This document shows positions 33,340 to 41,899 of a stretch of DNA of 64,000 nt, one piece after another. A program made the position numbers and the translations under genes. Position 1 is the stretch's first letter. The number at the start of each line of letters is the position of its first letter. Source of the DNA: Bradyrhizobium septentrionale. Lineage in GTDB: Bacteria; Pseudomonadota; Alphaproteobacteria; Rhizobiales; Xanthobacteraceae. Location: contig NZ_CP088285.1 of NCBI RefSeq assembly GCF_011516645.4, forward strand, positions 1,488,001-1,552,000. Direction: 5' to 3'. A model generated the notes under the pieces. That model worked only from the letters and a program-made list of their open reading frames with translations. It had not been told where the DNA came from and made no database searches.

Positions 33340-35313
33340 ATGTCATTGACGATGGCCCAAGGAATTAAGCGCCTGGGGATGCCGATTGCGGCCCTCTTCG
33401 GCCTGGCGCTCGTCGGACTGGTCGGAACGTCGTGGTTCCTCAACCGGGACGCGCTGCAGCGCGCGGTGGAAGCGCAGATTCGCGCCGTGACCGGGCTCGA
33501 GCTGGTGGTCAACGGCCCGATCGATGTTTCCGTGTTTCCGGGCAGCTATGTCTCCTTTCATAATGTCGGGCTGAAGGGCGCCGATACCATCGGTCCCGCC
33601 CTGCAGGTCGATGTGCTGACCGCCAATCTGCGCCTGCTGCCGCTGTTGCTGCGGCGGTTCGAGATTGCCGACGTCATGATGCTGCGGCCGCATATCCGTG
33701 TGGTCCGCGACGGCGCCGGCGAGAGCAACTGGACACCGTTCGTCGAGACCATCGCCAAGGCGATGACGCCCGGCGCCGAGAACCAGGTGTCGTTCTCCGA
33801 AATCCGGATCCAGGACGGCGAGCTGAATTACCAGGATGGGACCAACAACATCTCCGAGCAGCTCGGCGATATCGATCTTTCGTTGGCTTGGCCCTCCATA
33901 TCGCGTTCCTTTGCCGCAACCGGCCAGTTCGACTGGCGCGGCGAGCGCGTCGACGGCTCGATCAGCGCCAGCGATTTCGTCGCGCTGCTGTCGGGCGACC
34001 GTTCCGGCCTCAAGGCCCGGCTCGCCAGCGCGCCGCTCAAGGTCGCATTCGACGGAACCGTCGCCAACCGCACCAGCCTGATGATGGAAGGCGTCGCCAC
34101 CATGGACTCACCGTCGCTGCGCAACGCGTTGCGCTGGATGGGGCAGGCGCCGCCCGGCGGCGGTGGCGGGTTCGGCCGCTTCGCCCTGAAAGCCCGCGCC
34201 AATGTGGTCGGCGGCTCGGTCGCGCTGACCAATGTCAATGTCGAGCTCGACGGCAATGTCGCCGAGGGCGTGATGACCTATGCCAATAACGGCCGGCAGA
34301 CGCTGCAGGCGACGCTTGCCGCCGGCAATCTCGATTTCACGCCCTACATCTCGACGTTCCGCCTTCTGGCCAGCGGCCAGCGCGACTGGAACAGGCAGCT
34401 GTTCGACCTGACCTCGCTGTCGTCGACCGATCTCGACATGCGCCTGTCGGCCGCCAAGGTGACGGTCGGCCCGTCCAAGCTCGGCCGCACCGCGTTCGGC
34501 GCCAATCTGCGCGGCGGCGCGCTCGCGCTCAGCGTCGGCGAGGCGCAGATGTATGGCGGCATCGCCAAAGGCTCGTTCGCAATCGCGCGCTCCGATGCGG
34601 TCGCCGACGTCAGGGCCCAGTTCCAGTTCACCGATGTCGATTTACAGGCCTGCGCCAGCGAATTGTTCGGCATCAACAAGCTGTCCGGCCGCGGCAACCT
34701 CAACGTCTCGCTGACCGCCTCCGGCTCGAGCCCGTTCGGGCTCGCGTCATCGCTGGACGGCACCGCTACGCTGAACGGGCATGACGGCGCGATAGCCGGC
34801 TTCAATGTCGAGCAGCTGTTGAAGCGGCTAGAGAAGCGGCCGCTGTCCGGCGGCGGCAATTTCCGCTCCGGCTCGACGCCCTATGACAATCTCAGCATCT
34901 CGGTGAAATTCGCCGACGGCGTCGCCACCGCTGATGACATCCGGGTCGAGAGCCCGACCGCGAAGATCACGCTGACCGGCACCGCATCGGTGCCGTCGCG
35001 CGAATACGATCTCAAGGGCGTCGCCAGCCTGACCTCGACGTCCGCCGGCGGCAACGCATTCGATCTGCCTTTCGTGATCCAGGGCCCGTGGGACGATCCG
35101 CTGATCTTCCCCGATCCGGAAAGCCTGATCCGCCGCTCGCCCGCGTCCGCCCCGCTGCTCGATGCGGTGAAGGATCGCAAGACCCGCGACGCGGTGCGCT
35201 CGGTGATCGAGCGCTTCACCGGCGGAGCCGCGCGGCAGCCGGCAGCGGATGCTGCGACCGGCGCGCCCGCCAGCGCACCGGCGACGGCAGCCGACAATGC
35301 GAAGTCGAACTGA
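33340..35313 (+). CDS. AsmA-family envelope protein
   Basis: 657 residues. One N-terminal membrane helix (about 16-35) is followed by VEAQIRAVTGLELVVNGPID and FPGSYVSFHNVGLKG, the start of the AsmA domain, and a long beta-rich periplasmic body with ANNGRQTLQATLAAGNLDF and DLKGVASLTSTS. AsmA-like proteins are anchored in the inner membrane and are implicated in lipid transport and outer-membrane homeostasis. It appears to be a single gene; a second ATG at 33352 is possible. Confidence 0.88.
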   Translation: MSLTMAQGIKRLGMPIAALFGLALVGLVGTSWFLNRDALQRAVEAQIRAVTGLELVVNGPIDVSVFPGSYVSFHNVGLKGADTIGPALQVDVLTANLRLLPLLLRRFEIADVMMLRPHIRVVRDGAGESNWTPFVETIAKAMTPGAENQVSFSEIRIQDGELNYQDGTNNISEQLGDIDLSLAWPSISRSFAATGQFDWRGERVDGSISASDFVALLSGDRSGLKARLASAPLKVAFDGTVANRTSLMMEGVATMDSPSLRNALRWMGQAPPGGGGGFGRFALKARANVVGGSVALTNVNVELDGNVAEGVMTYANNGRQTLQATLAAGNLDFTPYISTFRLLASGQRDWNRQLFDLTSLSSTDLDMRLSAAKVTVGPSKLGRTAFGANLRGGALALSVGEAQMYGGIAKGSFAIARSDAVADVRAQFQFTDVDLQACASELFGINKLSGRGNLNVSLTASGSSPFGLASSLDGTATLNGHDGAIAGFNVEQLLKRLEKRPLSGGGNFRSGSTPYDNLSISVKFADGVATADDIRVESPTAKITLTGTASVPSREYDLKGVASLTSTSAGGNAFDLPFVIQGPWDDPLIFPDPESLIRRSPASAPLLDAVKDRKTRDAVRSVIERFTGGAARQPAADAATGAPASAPATAADNAKSN

Positions 35314-35437
35314 TCGATCCATTCACTTTCCGCATCGATGCACCGGGACTGATCCACGCCCTGCCGCGAGCCCCCTACAGAAGTCGTCGATGCGACATCT
35401 TTATCAGGTCACGGGCATGCGCTAGTGTTTTATCCAA

Positions 35438-35453
35438 CCGGTTAAAAAACCGG
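35438..35453. promoter_or_regulatory. CCGGTT-AAAA-AACCGG inverted repeat before the binding-protein gene
   Basis: A 6-base-pair stem with an AAAA loop, containing AACCGGTT, lying just upstream of AGGGAG that serves the following GTG start. It could be an operator for a sugar regulator or an mRNA hairpin near the ribosome binding site. No regulator gene is adjacent. Confidence 0.4.
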
Positions 35454-35472
35454 CGCCATGAGGGAGAACAAC

Positions 35473-36858
35473 GTGAGATCCAAGGTTATCGGTGCGCTAT
35501 CACTCGCGGTCGCTGCGGTCGGACTGTTCGCGGCCACGGCACCTGCTTTGGCCCAGGGCAAGACCATCACGGTCTGGTGGGGCAAGGGATTCTACAAGTC
35601 CGAAGACGACGCGCTGCTCGAGACGATCAAGAAATTCGAAGCCAAGACCGGCATCAAGGTCGAACTGTCGCAATACGCGATCCAGGACATGATTCCGAAG
35701 ACGGTCGCTGCGCTCGATTCCGGCACCGTGCCCGACGTCGCCTATTCCGACACCTACGATGTGCTGGCGCAGGGCAAGTGGGCCTTCGAGGGCAAGCTCG
35801 AGGATCTCTCCGACATCATGCTGCCGATGAAGGACGCGTTCGCGCCGAACACGCTGGAAGCCGCCCTGCTCTACAATGACGTCACCAAGAAGAAATCCTA
35901 TTACGGCTTCCCGCTGAAGCAGCAGAGCATGCACGTCCAGATCTGGGGCGACATGCTGGAGAAGGCCGGCTTTAAGGCCGCCGACATCCCGACCAAATGG
36001 GAGGATTACTGGACGTTCTGGTGCGACAAAGTGCAGCCGGCGATCCGCAAGGCGACCGGCCAGCGCACCTACGGCGTCGGCCAGCCGATGGGCGTCGAAT
36101 CCACCGACTCGTTCCAGTCGTTCTACACCTTCATGGACGCCTATCACGTCAAGCTGGTCGACGACGACGGCAAGCTGCTGGTCGACGATGCCAAGGTGCG
36201 CGACGGCCTGATCCACGCGCTGAAGGATTACACCGACACTTACATCAAGGGCTGCACGCCGCCCTCCTCGACGACCTGGAAGGACCCGGACAACAACGTC
36301 GCCTTCCACAACAAGACGATCGTGATGACCCACAATTTCACGATCTCGATCGCGGCGAAGTGGTTCGAGGATTCCACCAACCCGGCGCTGACCGACGCGC
36401 AGCGCGCCGCCGGCAAGCAGGCCTATGAGCAGGACATCATCACGGCGTCCTTCCCGAAGGCACCAGACGGCTCGACCATCAAGTACCGCTCCGACGTCAA
36501 GACCGGGCTGATCTTCGCCAACGCCAAGAACAAGGCCGAGGGCAAGCAGTTCATCGCGTTCCTGATGCAGGAGGACAACGTGCGGCCCTATGTCGAGGGC
36601 GCGCTCGGCCGCTGGTTCCCGGTGACCAAGGCAAGCCAGGCGAGCCCGTTCTGGCAGGCCGACCGGCATCGCAAGGCGGTGTGGAATCAGTTCACCGGCG
36701 GCACCGCGCCGTTCGACTTTACCAAGAACTGGAAGTTCACCATCCTGAACAACGAGAACGTCTGGGCCAAGGCGATGAACCGCGTGGTCAGCGAGAAGGT
36801 GCCGGTCGACAAGGCCGTCGACGAACTGATCGCCCGCATCAAGCAGGTCGCGGGGTAA
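35473..36858 (+). CDS. ABC-transporter sugar-type substrate-binding protein
   Basis: 461 residues with a signal peptide ending ATAPALAQG, so it is periplasmic. KTITVWWGKGFYKSEDD and FEAKTGIKVELSQY are typical of family 1 (MalE-like) binding proteins. The GTG at 35473 is preferred because AGGGAG lies six bases before it; the ATG at 35458 overlaps that site. It captures an unknown carbohydrate-like solute for the two permeases that follow. Between it and the permease genes is a 215-base gap with a palindromic repeat. Confidence 0.9.
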   Translation: MRSKVIGALSLAVAAVGLFAATAPALAQGKTITVWWGKGFYKSEDDALLETIKKFEAKTGIKVELSQYAIQDMIPKTVAALDSGTVPDVAYSDTYDVLAQGKWAFEGKLEDLSDIMLPMKDAFAPNTLEAALLYNDVTKKKSYYGFPLKQQSMHVQIWGDMLEKAGFKAADIPTKWEDYWTFWCDKVQPAIRKATGQRTYGVGQPMGVESTDSFQSFYTFMDAYHVKLVDDDGKLLVDDAKVRDGLIHALKDYTDTYIKGCTPPSSTTWKDPDNNVAFHNKTIVMTHNFTISIAAKWFEDSTNPALTDAQRAAGKQAYEQDIITASFPKAPDGSTIKYRSDVKTGLIFANAKNKAEGKQFIAFLMQEDNVRPYVEGALGRWFPVTKASQASPFWQADRHRKAVWNQFTGGTAPFDFTKNWKFTILNNENVWAKAMNRVVSEKVPVDKAVDELIARIKQVAG

Positions 36859-36893
36859 CGTAAACGATGCTGGCCGCCGCGAACGTATGTATT

Positions 36894-37000
36894 CGTCGTC
36901 CCTGCGAAAGCAGGGACCCATACGCCGCGGCGGTCGTTTTGAATGATGCTGGTCATCGGCTTTCGTGTAACAACGAAGGCCGGTGGTTATGGGTCCCTGC
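36894..37000. repeat. Uninterrupted paired palindrome, GTCCCTGC type
   Basis: GTCCCTGC-GAAA-GCAGGGAC hairpin (36898-36917) continues to CCATA; its inverse TATGGGTCCCTGC is at 36988-37000. It has the same architecture as the element split by the insertion sequence at 29563-31051 and shows what the empty site looks like (CGGTGGTTATGGGTCC at 36981-36996). It sits between the binding protein and permease genes of one operon. Confidence 0.88.
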
Positions 37001-37073
37001 TCCGTGCGCAACGGCGCACTAGGCGAGGACGACGGATAGGTCGTAGGCGATATCTCGCTCTTAGAGTAACCGA

Positions 37074-37943
37074 ATGGCGATCACACTCTCCGCATCCGAC
37101 GTCCCCTCGCCGCCGCTGTCGGCGCGGCTGTCGCCGCCGCAGGTCTGGGGCATCGTGCTGCTCGCGCCCTATCTGCTCGTCTTCCTCGCCTTCGTGGTCT
37201 ATCCGGTCTGCTACGGGCTGTGGCTGGCGCGCCATCCGGCGAGCTATGTCGCGCTCTATCACGACCCGATCTTCGCGCGTGCCGCCGTCAACACGCTGAT
37301 CTTCCTGGTCATCGGCATCAACATCAAGATGCTGATCGCGCTGTTCCTGTCCGGCTTCTTTGCCCAACAGCGGCCGTGGATCAGATGGCTGTCGGTGATC
37401 TTCATCCTGCCCTGGGCGGTGCCGTCGATCCCGACCATTCTCTCCGTGCGCTTCATGCTCAATCCCGAATGGGGCGTGGTCAACCAGCTGATCTTCAAGT
37501 TCACCGGTGATGACGGCCCGAACTGGCTGAACGATCCGGCGGTCGCGCTCGCGATGGCGATCGGCGTCCACATCTGGAAATCGCTGCCGTTCTGGACGCT
37601 GATCCTGCTGACCGGGCGGCTCGCCATCTCGCACGATCTGTACGAGGCATCCGACGTCGACGGCGCCAATTGGTGGCAGAAATTCCGCTACATCACCTGG
37701 CCGTCGATGCAGACGCTCTACATCACCTGTACGCTGCTTTCGATGATCTGGACGCTCGGCGACTTCAACAGCGTCTATCTGCTCACCGGCGGCGGGCCCG
37801 CCGACCTCACCCACGTGCTGTCGACGCTCGGCATCCGCTATCTCAGGCTCGACCAGCTCTCGCTGGCGATGGCCTCGATCGTCTGCGCGATGCCGTTCGT
37901 GCTGCCGCTGGTCTATTACATGATGAAACGGTTGTCGCGATGA
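37074..37943 (+). CDS. ABC-transporter permease, MalF-like
   Basis: 289 residues with six membrane helices. The EAA loop, which touches the ATPase, reads EASDVDGANWWQKFRYITWP; LIFLVIGINIKMLIALFLSG and ILPWAVPSIPTILS are typical of sugar (MalF-type) permeases. It follows the binding protein and overlaps the second permease by 4 bases (ATGA). No ATPase gene is in the operon. Confidence 0.9.
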   Translation: MAITLSASDVPSPPLSARLSPPQVWGIVLLAPYLLVFLAFVVYPVCYGLWLARHPASYVALYHDPIFARAAVNTLIFLVIGINIKMLIALFLSGFFAQQRPWIRWLSVIFILPWAVPSIPTILSVRFMLNPEWGVVNQLIFKFTGDDGPNWLNDPAVALAMAIGVHIWKSLPFWTLILLTGRLAISHDLYEASDVDGANWWQKFRYITWPSMQTLYITCTLLSMIWTLGDFNSVYLLTGGGPADLTHVLSTLGIRYLRLDQLSLAMASIVCAMPFVLPLVYYMMKRLSR

Positions 37944-38791
37944 AGCTGCCTACCCTCCGCGAAGTCGGCACCGAGGCCAAGCTGCTGTTGATCGGCATCC
38001 CGGTCTTCATCTGGACCATGATCCCGATCTACCACATGTTCGTGTTCGCGATCTCGCCGAAGGAGGACGCATTCGCCGGCAAGCTGTGGCCGACGCATCC
38101 GACGTTCCACAATTTCTCGATCGTGTTCCACCAGCAGCATTACTTCCTGCGCGACTTCTGGATCCAGTTCTGGAATTCGACCGTGATTGCGCTTGCGGTC
38201 GGCGCGCTGACGCTGTTCATCGCCACCGCCGCCGCGTTCTCGATCTCGCGGCTGCGGGTGCCGGGCGGCCGCGCGGTGATGAACCTGGCGCTGTTCACCT
38301 ACTTCATTCCGGCGGCGTTCCTCGCCGTGCCGATGTACCGCACCATGGGCACCTACGGCCTGCTCAACAATCACTGGTCGCTGATCCTGGCGATGGTGAC
38401 GATCGCCGCGCCCTACGCGATCTGGGTGCTGAAACAGGCCTCCGACAAGCTGCCGGTCGAGCTCGACGAGGCCGCGACGATGGACGGCGCCACCACGCTG
38501 CAGCTGTTCCGCCTGGTCTATGTGCCGCTGATGATGCCATCGCTGGTCGCGGTCGGCACCTATGCGATCCTGCTCGCCTGGAACGAATATCTCTACGCGT
38601 TCCTCTTGCTGTCGAAGGACACCGACATCACGCTGCCGGTCGCGCTCGGCAACTTCCTCGCCGCCGACGATTCGCCGTGGGAGCTCTTGATGACCACGGG
38701 CTTCATCTACGCGCTGCCGCCGGCCGCGGTGTATTACGCCTTCAAGCGCTACATGGTGGGCGGGCTGACCGCCGGCGCCGTCAAGTCGTGA
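37940..38791 (+). CDS. ABC-transporter permease, MalG-like
   Basis: 283 residues, six membrane helices, starting at the ATG that overlaps the stop of the MalF-like gene. EAA loop ELDEAATMDGATTLQLFRLV followed by VPLMMPSLVAVG; the C terminus GGLTAGAVKS is typical of MalG-type permeases. It completes the membrane channel of the importer. The ATPase that should power it must be supplied by another locus. Confidence 0.9.
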   Translation: MKLPTLREVGTEAKLLLIGIPVFIWTMIPIYHMFVFAISPKEDAFAGKLWPTHPTFHNFSIVFHQQHYFLRDFWIQFWNSTVIALAVGALTLFIATAAAFSISRLRVPGGRAVMNLALFTYFIPAAFLAVPMYRTMGTYGLLNNHWSLILAMVTIAAPYAIWVLKQASDKLPVELDEAATMDGATTLQLFRLVYVPLMMPSLVAVGTYAILLAWNEYLYAFLLLSKDTDITLPVALGNFLAADDSPWELLMTTGFIYALPPAAVYYAFKRYMVGGLTAGAVKS

Positions 38792-38797
38792 GGTCTC

Positions 38798-38864
38798 AGA
38801 GCGTTTTCGAGCGAAGTGGACGCCGGTTCGCGTGAAGAAAACGCGTCAAACAAGAATCTAGAGC
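38798..38864. repeat. AGAGCGTTTTCGAGCGAAG-type intergenic repeat
   Basis: A 67-base unit starting AGAGCGTTTTCGAGCGAAG, with inner AAAACGCGTCAAACAAGAA and ending TCTAGAGC. This sequence is widespread between genes in Bradyrhizobium. It overlaps the stop codon of the leftward potI gene (38858-38860), so the repeat provides the last codons' end. A shorter copy abuts a stop codon at 52572-52590. Confidence 0.75.
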
Positions 38865-39673
38865 GGCGCGGCGCTCTCGCCGCGTGCGCTCGATAGCTTC
38901 GAGGCGAACGAGGCGATCACGATGATCACGGCGATCAGCGCGATCACAAGCGTGCAGATCGCGTTGATCTCGGGCTTCACGCCGAGCCGAACCTCGGAAT
39001 AGATCCGGATCGGCAATGTCGCCGAGCCGGGCCCCGTGGTGAAGCTCGCGATCACGACATCGTCGAGCGACAAGATGAAGGCCAGCATCCAGCCGGCAAC
39101 GATCGCCGGCACGATCAGCGGCAGCGTGACCAGCAGGAACGCGCGCACCGGATCGCAGCCGAGGTCCATCGCGGCTTCCTCCAGGCTGCGGTCGAGCGCG
39201 GTCAGGCGCGACTGCACCACCACGGTGACGAAGCACATCGTCAGCGTGGTGTGGGCAATCGTCACGGTCCAGAAGCCTCGCTCGGCGTTGAGCGCCACGA
39301 ACAGCAGGAGCAGCGACAGGCCGGAGATCACCTCCGGCATGACCAGCGGCGAATACAGCATGCCGGAGAACAGCGCCCGCCCGCGGAACCGTTCGCCCCG
39401 CGCCAGCCCGACCGCCGCCAGCGTGCCGAGCAGGGTCGCAAGCGTCGCCGACACCGCTGCGACCGACAGGCTCATCCAGGCTGCCTCCAGCATGGCGCGG
39501 TCGTTGAAGAACTCGTGGTACCAGCGCAGCGACCAGCCGCCCCACACCGTCACCAGCCGCGAGGCGTTGAACGAGTAGATCACGAGGATGACGATCGGCA
39601 GATAGAGGAACGCCAGCCCGAGCACCAGCGAGGTCATGTTGAAGCGCGTGAGCCTGGTGGCGTTGCCTGCCAT
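38858..39673 (-). CDS. potI: Polyamine-type ABC permease, PotI-like
   Basis: 271 residues, six membrane helices. EAA loop LEEAAMDLGCDPVRAFLLV and the phrase VIYSFNASRLVTVWGGWSLRWY are characteristic of PotI/PotC-type spermidine/putrescine permeases. Its ATG shares one base with the TGA of potH. It is the last gene of potG-potH-potI. Its stop codon falls inside a repeated intergenic element. Confidence 0.88.
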   Translation of the reverse strand: MAGNATRLTRFNMTSLVLGLAFLYLPIVILVIYSFNASRLVTVWGGWSLRWYHEFFNDRAMLEAAWMSLSVAAVSATLATLLGTLAAVGLARGERFRGRALFSGMLYSPLVMPEVISGLSLLLLFVALNAERGFWTVTIAHTTLTMCFVTVVVQSRLTALDRSLEEAAMDLGCDPVRAFLLVTLPLIVPAIVAGWMLAFILSLDDVVIASFTTGPGSATLPIRIYSEVRLGVKPEINAICTLVIALIAVIIVIASFASKLSSARGESAAPL

Positions 39674-40587
39674 CAGCGGTTGCTCCCAAGCTGGCGGCGT
39701 TGCAGGCGGTCGTAGAGCACGAGCGGCGGCACCAGCAAAAGCAGCAGCGCGACCGCGGCGGCGGACGCCACCGGCCAGTCCTTGTTGGTGAAGAACTCGA
39801 GCCACAACGCCTGCCCGATCATCAGCGAGTTGGAGCCGGCGAGCAGATCGGGGATCACGAACTCGCCGACGATCGGAATGAAGCAGAGCAGCGCGCCGGC
39901 GCCGACGCCCGGCAGCGACAGCGGGAACGTCACCAGCCAGAACGCTTGCCGCGGCGAGGCGCCGAGATCGCCTGCGGCCTCCAACAGCGACGCATCCATC
40001 TTCGAGAGCGTCGCATAGAGCGGCAGGATCATGAACGGCAGATAGGAATAGACGATGCCGAGATACATCGCGCTGTCGGTCGACAACCAGACCACCGGCG
40101 ATGACACGATATGCAGCGCCAGCAGGATCTTATTGAGCAGGCCGTCATGCTGCAGGATGTTGATCCAGGCATAGATGCGGATCAGGAACGAGGTCCAGAA
40201 CGGCACGATCACCAGCATCATCGCCACGCCCTGCCAGCGTTGCGGCAGCCGCGCCATGCCGTACGCGATCGGGTAGCCGATCACGAGCAGGATCAGCGTC
40301 GAGGTCACCGCGACGACGAGGCTGCGCAGATAGGACAGGATGTACAGATTGTCCTGCAGCAGCAGGCGGAAATTGTCGAACGACAATTGCGCAAACGCGG
40401 CCGCCAGCGCCGCGGGGCCATCGGTGAAATCGAACACCGGCGTATAGGGCGGCTGCGCGATCGCGGTCTGCGACAGGCTGATCTTCAGCACGAAGCCGAA
40501 CGGCACCAGGAAGAACAGCACCATCCAGAGATAGGGCGCGATCGCGGCAAACCGTGCCGGCCGGGCGAAGATGCGGCGCGCGCTCAT
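39673..40587 (-). CDS. potH: Polyamine-type ABC permease, PotH-like
   Basis: 304 residues, six membrane helices. PYLWMVLFFLVPFGFVLKIS near the N terminus and EAA loop LLEAAGDLGASPRQAFWLV followed by PIVGEFVIPDLLAG are typical of PotH/PotB. It overlaps potG (ATGA) and potI by single bases, showing one tightly coupled operon. Confidence 0.9.
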   Translation of the reverse strand: MSARRIFARPARFAAIAPYLWMVLFFLVPFGFVLKISLSQTAIAQPPYTPVFDFTDGPAALAAAFAQLSFDNFRLLLQDNLYILSYLRSLVVAVTSTLILLVIGYPIAYGMARLPQRWQGVAMMLVIVPFWTSFLIRIYAWINILQHDGLLNKILLALHIVSSPVVWLSTDSAMYLGIVYSYLPFMILPLYATLSKMDASLLEAAGDLGASPRQAFWLVTFPLSLPGVGAGALLCFIPIVGEFVIPDLLAGSNSLMIGQALWLEFFTNKDWPVASAAAVALLLLLVPPLVLYDRLQRRQLGSNR

Positions 40588-41747
40588 TGCTCGAGCACCA
40601 GGCAATCGTCGGCGGTGAACCACGCCACCACGCGCTGGCCGGCGAGATAGGCATCGACGTCGAGCCGCGCGGTATTGGCCATCGACGAGCGCACCAGCGC
40701 CCCAGACTCCAGCTTCACCCGATAGCTCGTGACACCACCGAGATAATTGACGTCAACGACGACGCCCTCCAGCCGGTTGATCGCGTGAGAGCCGCTCTCA
40801 TCCGTTGCTGGCGCGCGGCGCGACAGCTTCACCTTCTCGGGACGGATCGCGACGCTGACGGCCTCCTTGGTCACCGGCGGCCACAACTCGCTGACCACGA
40901 GCCGGCCCGCGTCCGCGGTCGAGACCGTCAGGCGGCCATGCTCGCGGGCGGCGACCTGGCCGTTGAACAAATTGATGTCGCCGACGAACTCGGCAATCCA
41001 GCGCGAGGCAGGCGCCTCATAGAGATTGCGCGGCGTGGCGACCTGGACCAGACGGCCGGCATCCATCACGCCGATCCGGCCCGCCATCGTCATCGCCTCT
41101 TCCTGATCGTGGGTGACGATGATGAAGGTCATGCCGAGCCGGCGCTGCAGCTCCATCAGCTCTCCTTGCGTGCTCTCGCGCAGCTTCTTGTCGAGCGCGG
41201 CGAGCGGCTCGTCGAGCAGCAACACCTGAGGACGCCGCGCCAGCGAGCGCGCCAGCGCAACGCGCTGCCGCTGTCCGCCGGACAGCTGGTCGGGCCTGCG
41301 CTTCTCGAGCCCCTCGAGCTTGACGAGGGCCACCATCTCCGCAACGCGGGCCGCGATGTCGCGACGCGCCATGCCGGCGCGCTTCAGCCCGAAGGCGATG
41401 TTGTCGCGCACCGACAGATGCGGGAACAGCGCGTAATTCTGAAACATCATGTTGACGGGCCGCTCATGCGGCAGCACCTGGGCGATGTCGCCGCCGGCGA
41501 GCAGGATACGGCCCTCGTCCGGCGTCTCGAAGCCCGCGAGCATGCGCAGCAGCGTGGTCTTGCCGCAGCCGCTCGGGCCGAGCAGCGCGAAGAACTCGCC
41601 GGCGCGGATATCGAGCGAGAGCCTTTCGACCGCACGGAAATTGCCGAACGATTTTGCGACGCCCTCGATCCGCAGCAGGGGCATGTCCGAGACGGCCGGT
41701 TCAGGCAACGGCTTTGCCGCCTCCGCACTCGCTTCGCCTGATGTCAC
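40584..41747 (-). CDS. potG: Polyamine-type ABC ATPase, PotG/PotA-like
   Basis: 387 residues. Walker A GPSGCGKTTLL, signature LSGGQRQRVALARSL, Walker B LLLDEPLAALD and the switch His in VTHDQEEAMT are all intact. A C-terminal TOBE domain (from about residue 280, VSVAIRPEKVKLSRR) matches PotG/PotA. It drives PotH/PotI uptake of putrescine or a related cationic solute. A binding protein (PotF) is not next to it in the window. Confidence 0.92.
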   Translation of the reverse strand: MTSGEASAEAAKPLPEPAVSDMPLLRIEGVAKSFGNFRAVERLSLDIRAGEFFALLGPSGCGKTTLLRMLAGFETPDEGRILLAGGDIAQVLPHERPVNMMFQNYALFPHLSVRDNIAFGLKRAGMARRDIAARVAEMVALVKLEGLEKRRPDQLSGGQRQRVALARSLARRPQVLLLDEPLAALDKKLRESTQGELMELQRRLGMTFIIVTHDQEEAMTMAGRIGVMDAGRLVQVATPRNLYEAPASRWIAEFVGDINLFNGQVAAREHGRLTVSTADAGRLVVSELWPPVTKEAVSVAIRPEKVKLSRRAPATDESGSHAINRLEGVVVDVNYLGGVTSYRVKLESGALVRSSMANTARLDVDAYLAGQRVVAWFTADDCLVLEQ

Positions 41748-41899
41748 GTCCGCCAGCCCCGATTCCCCGCAAGGTCCAATCCCGGCCGCAAGCTAGCGGC
41801 GGATCGCTGCCGGCTCAACCGTCTCACGGACATCTCCCGCAATATTGTCGGCTCCCATGCCTCTGCTAGACTTCGCAGCCAAATTCGGGAGGACAACCG

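Noticed and set aside
35473..41747. The two ABC loci as one transporter sharing PotG
   Set aside because: They are on opposite strands, of different families (MalFG-type and PotHI-type), and PotG overlaps potH. Kept only as a testable possibility.
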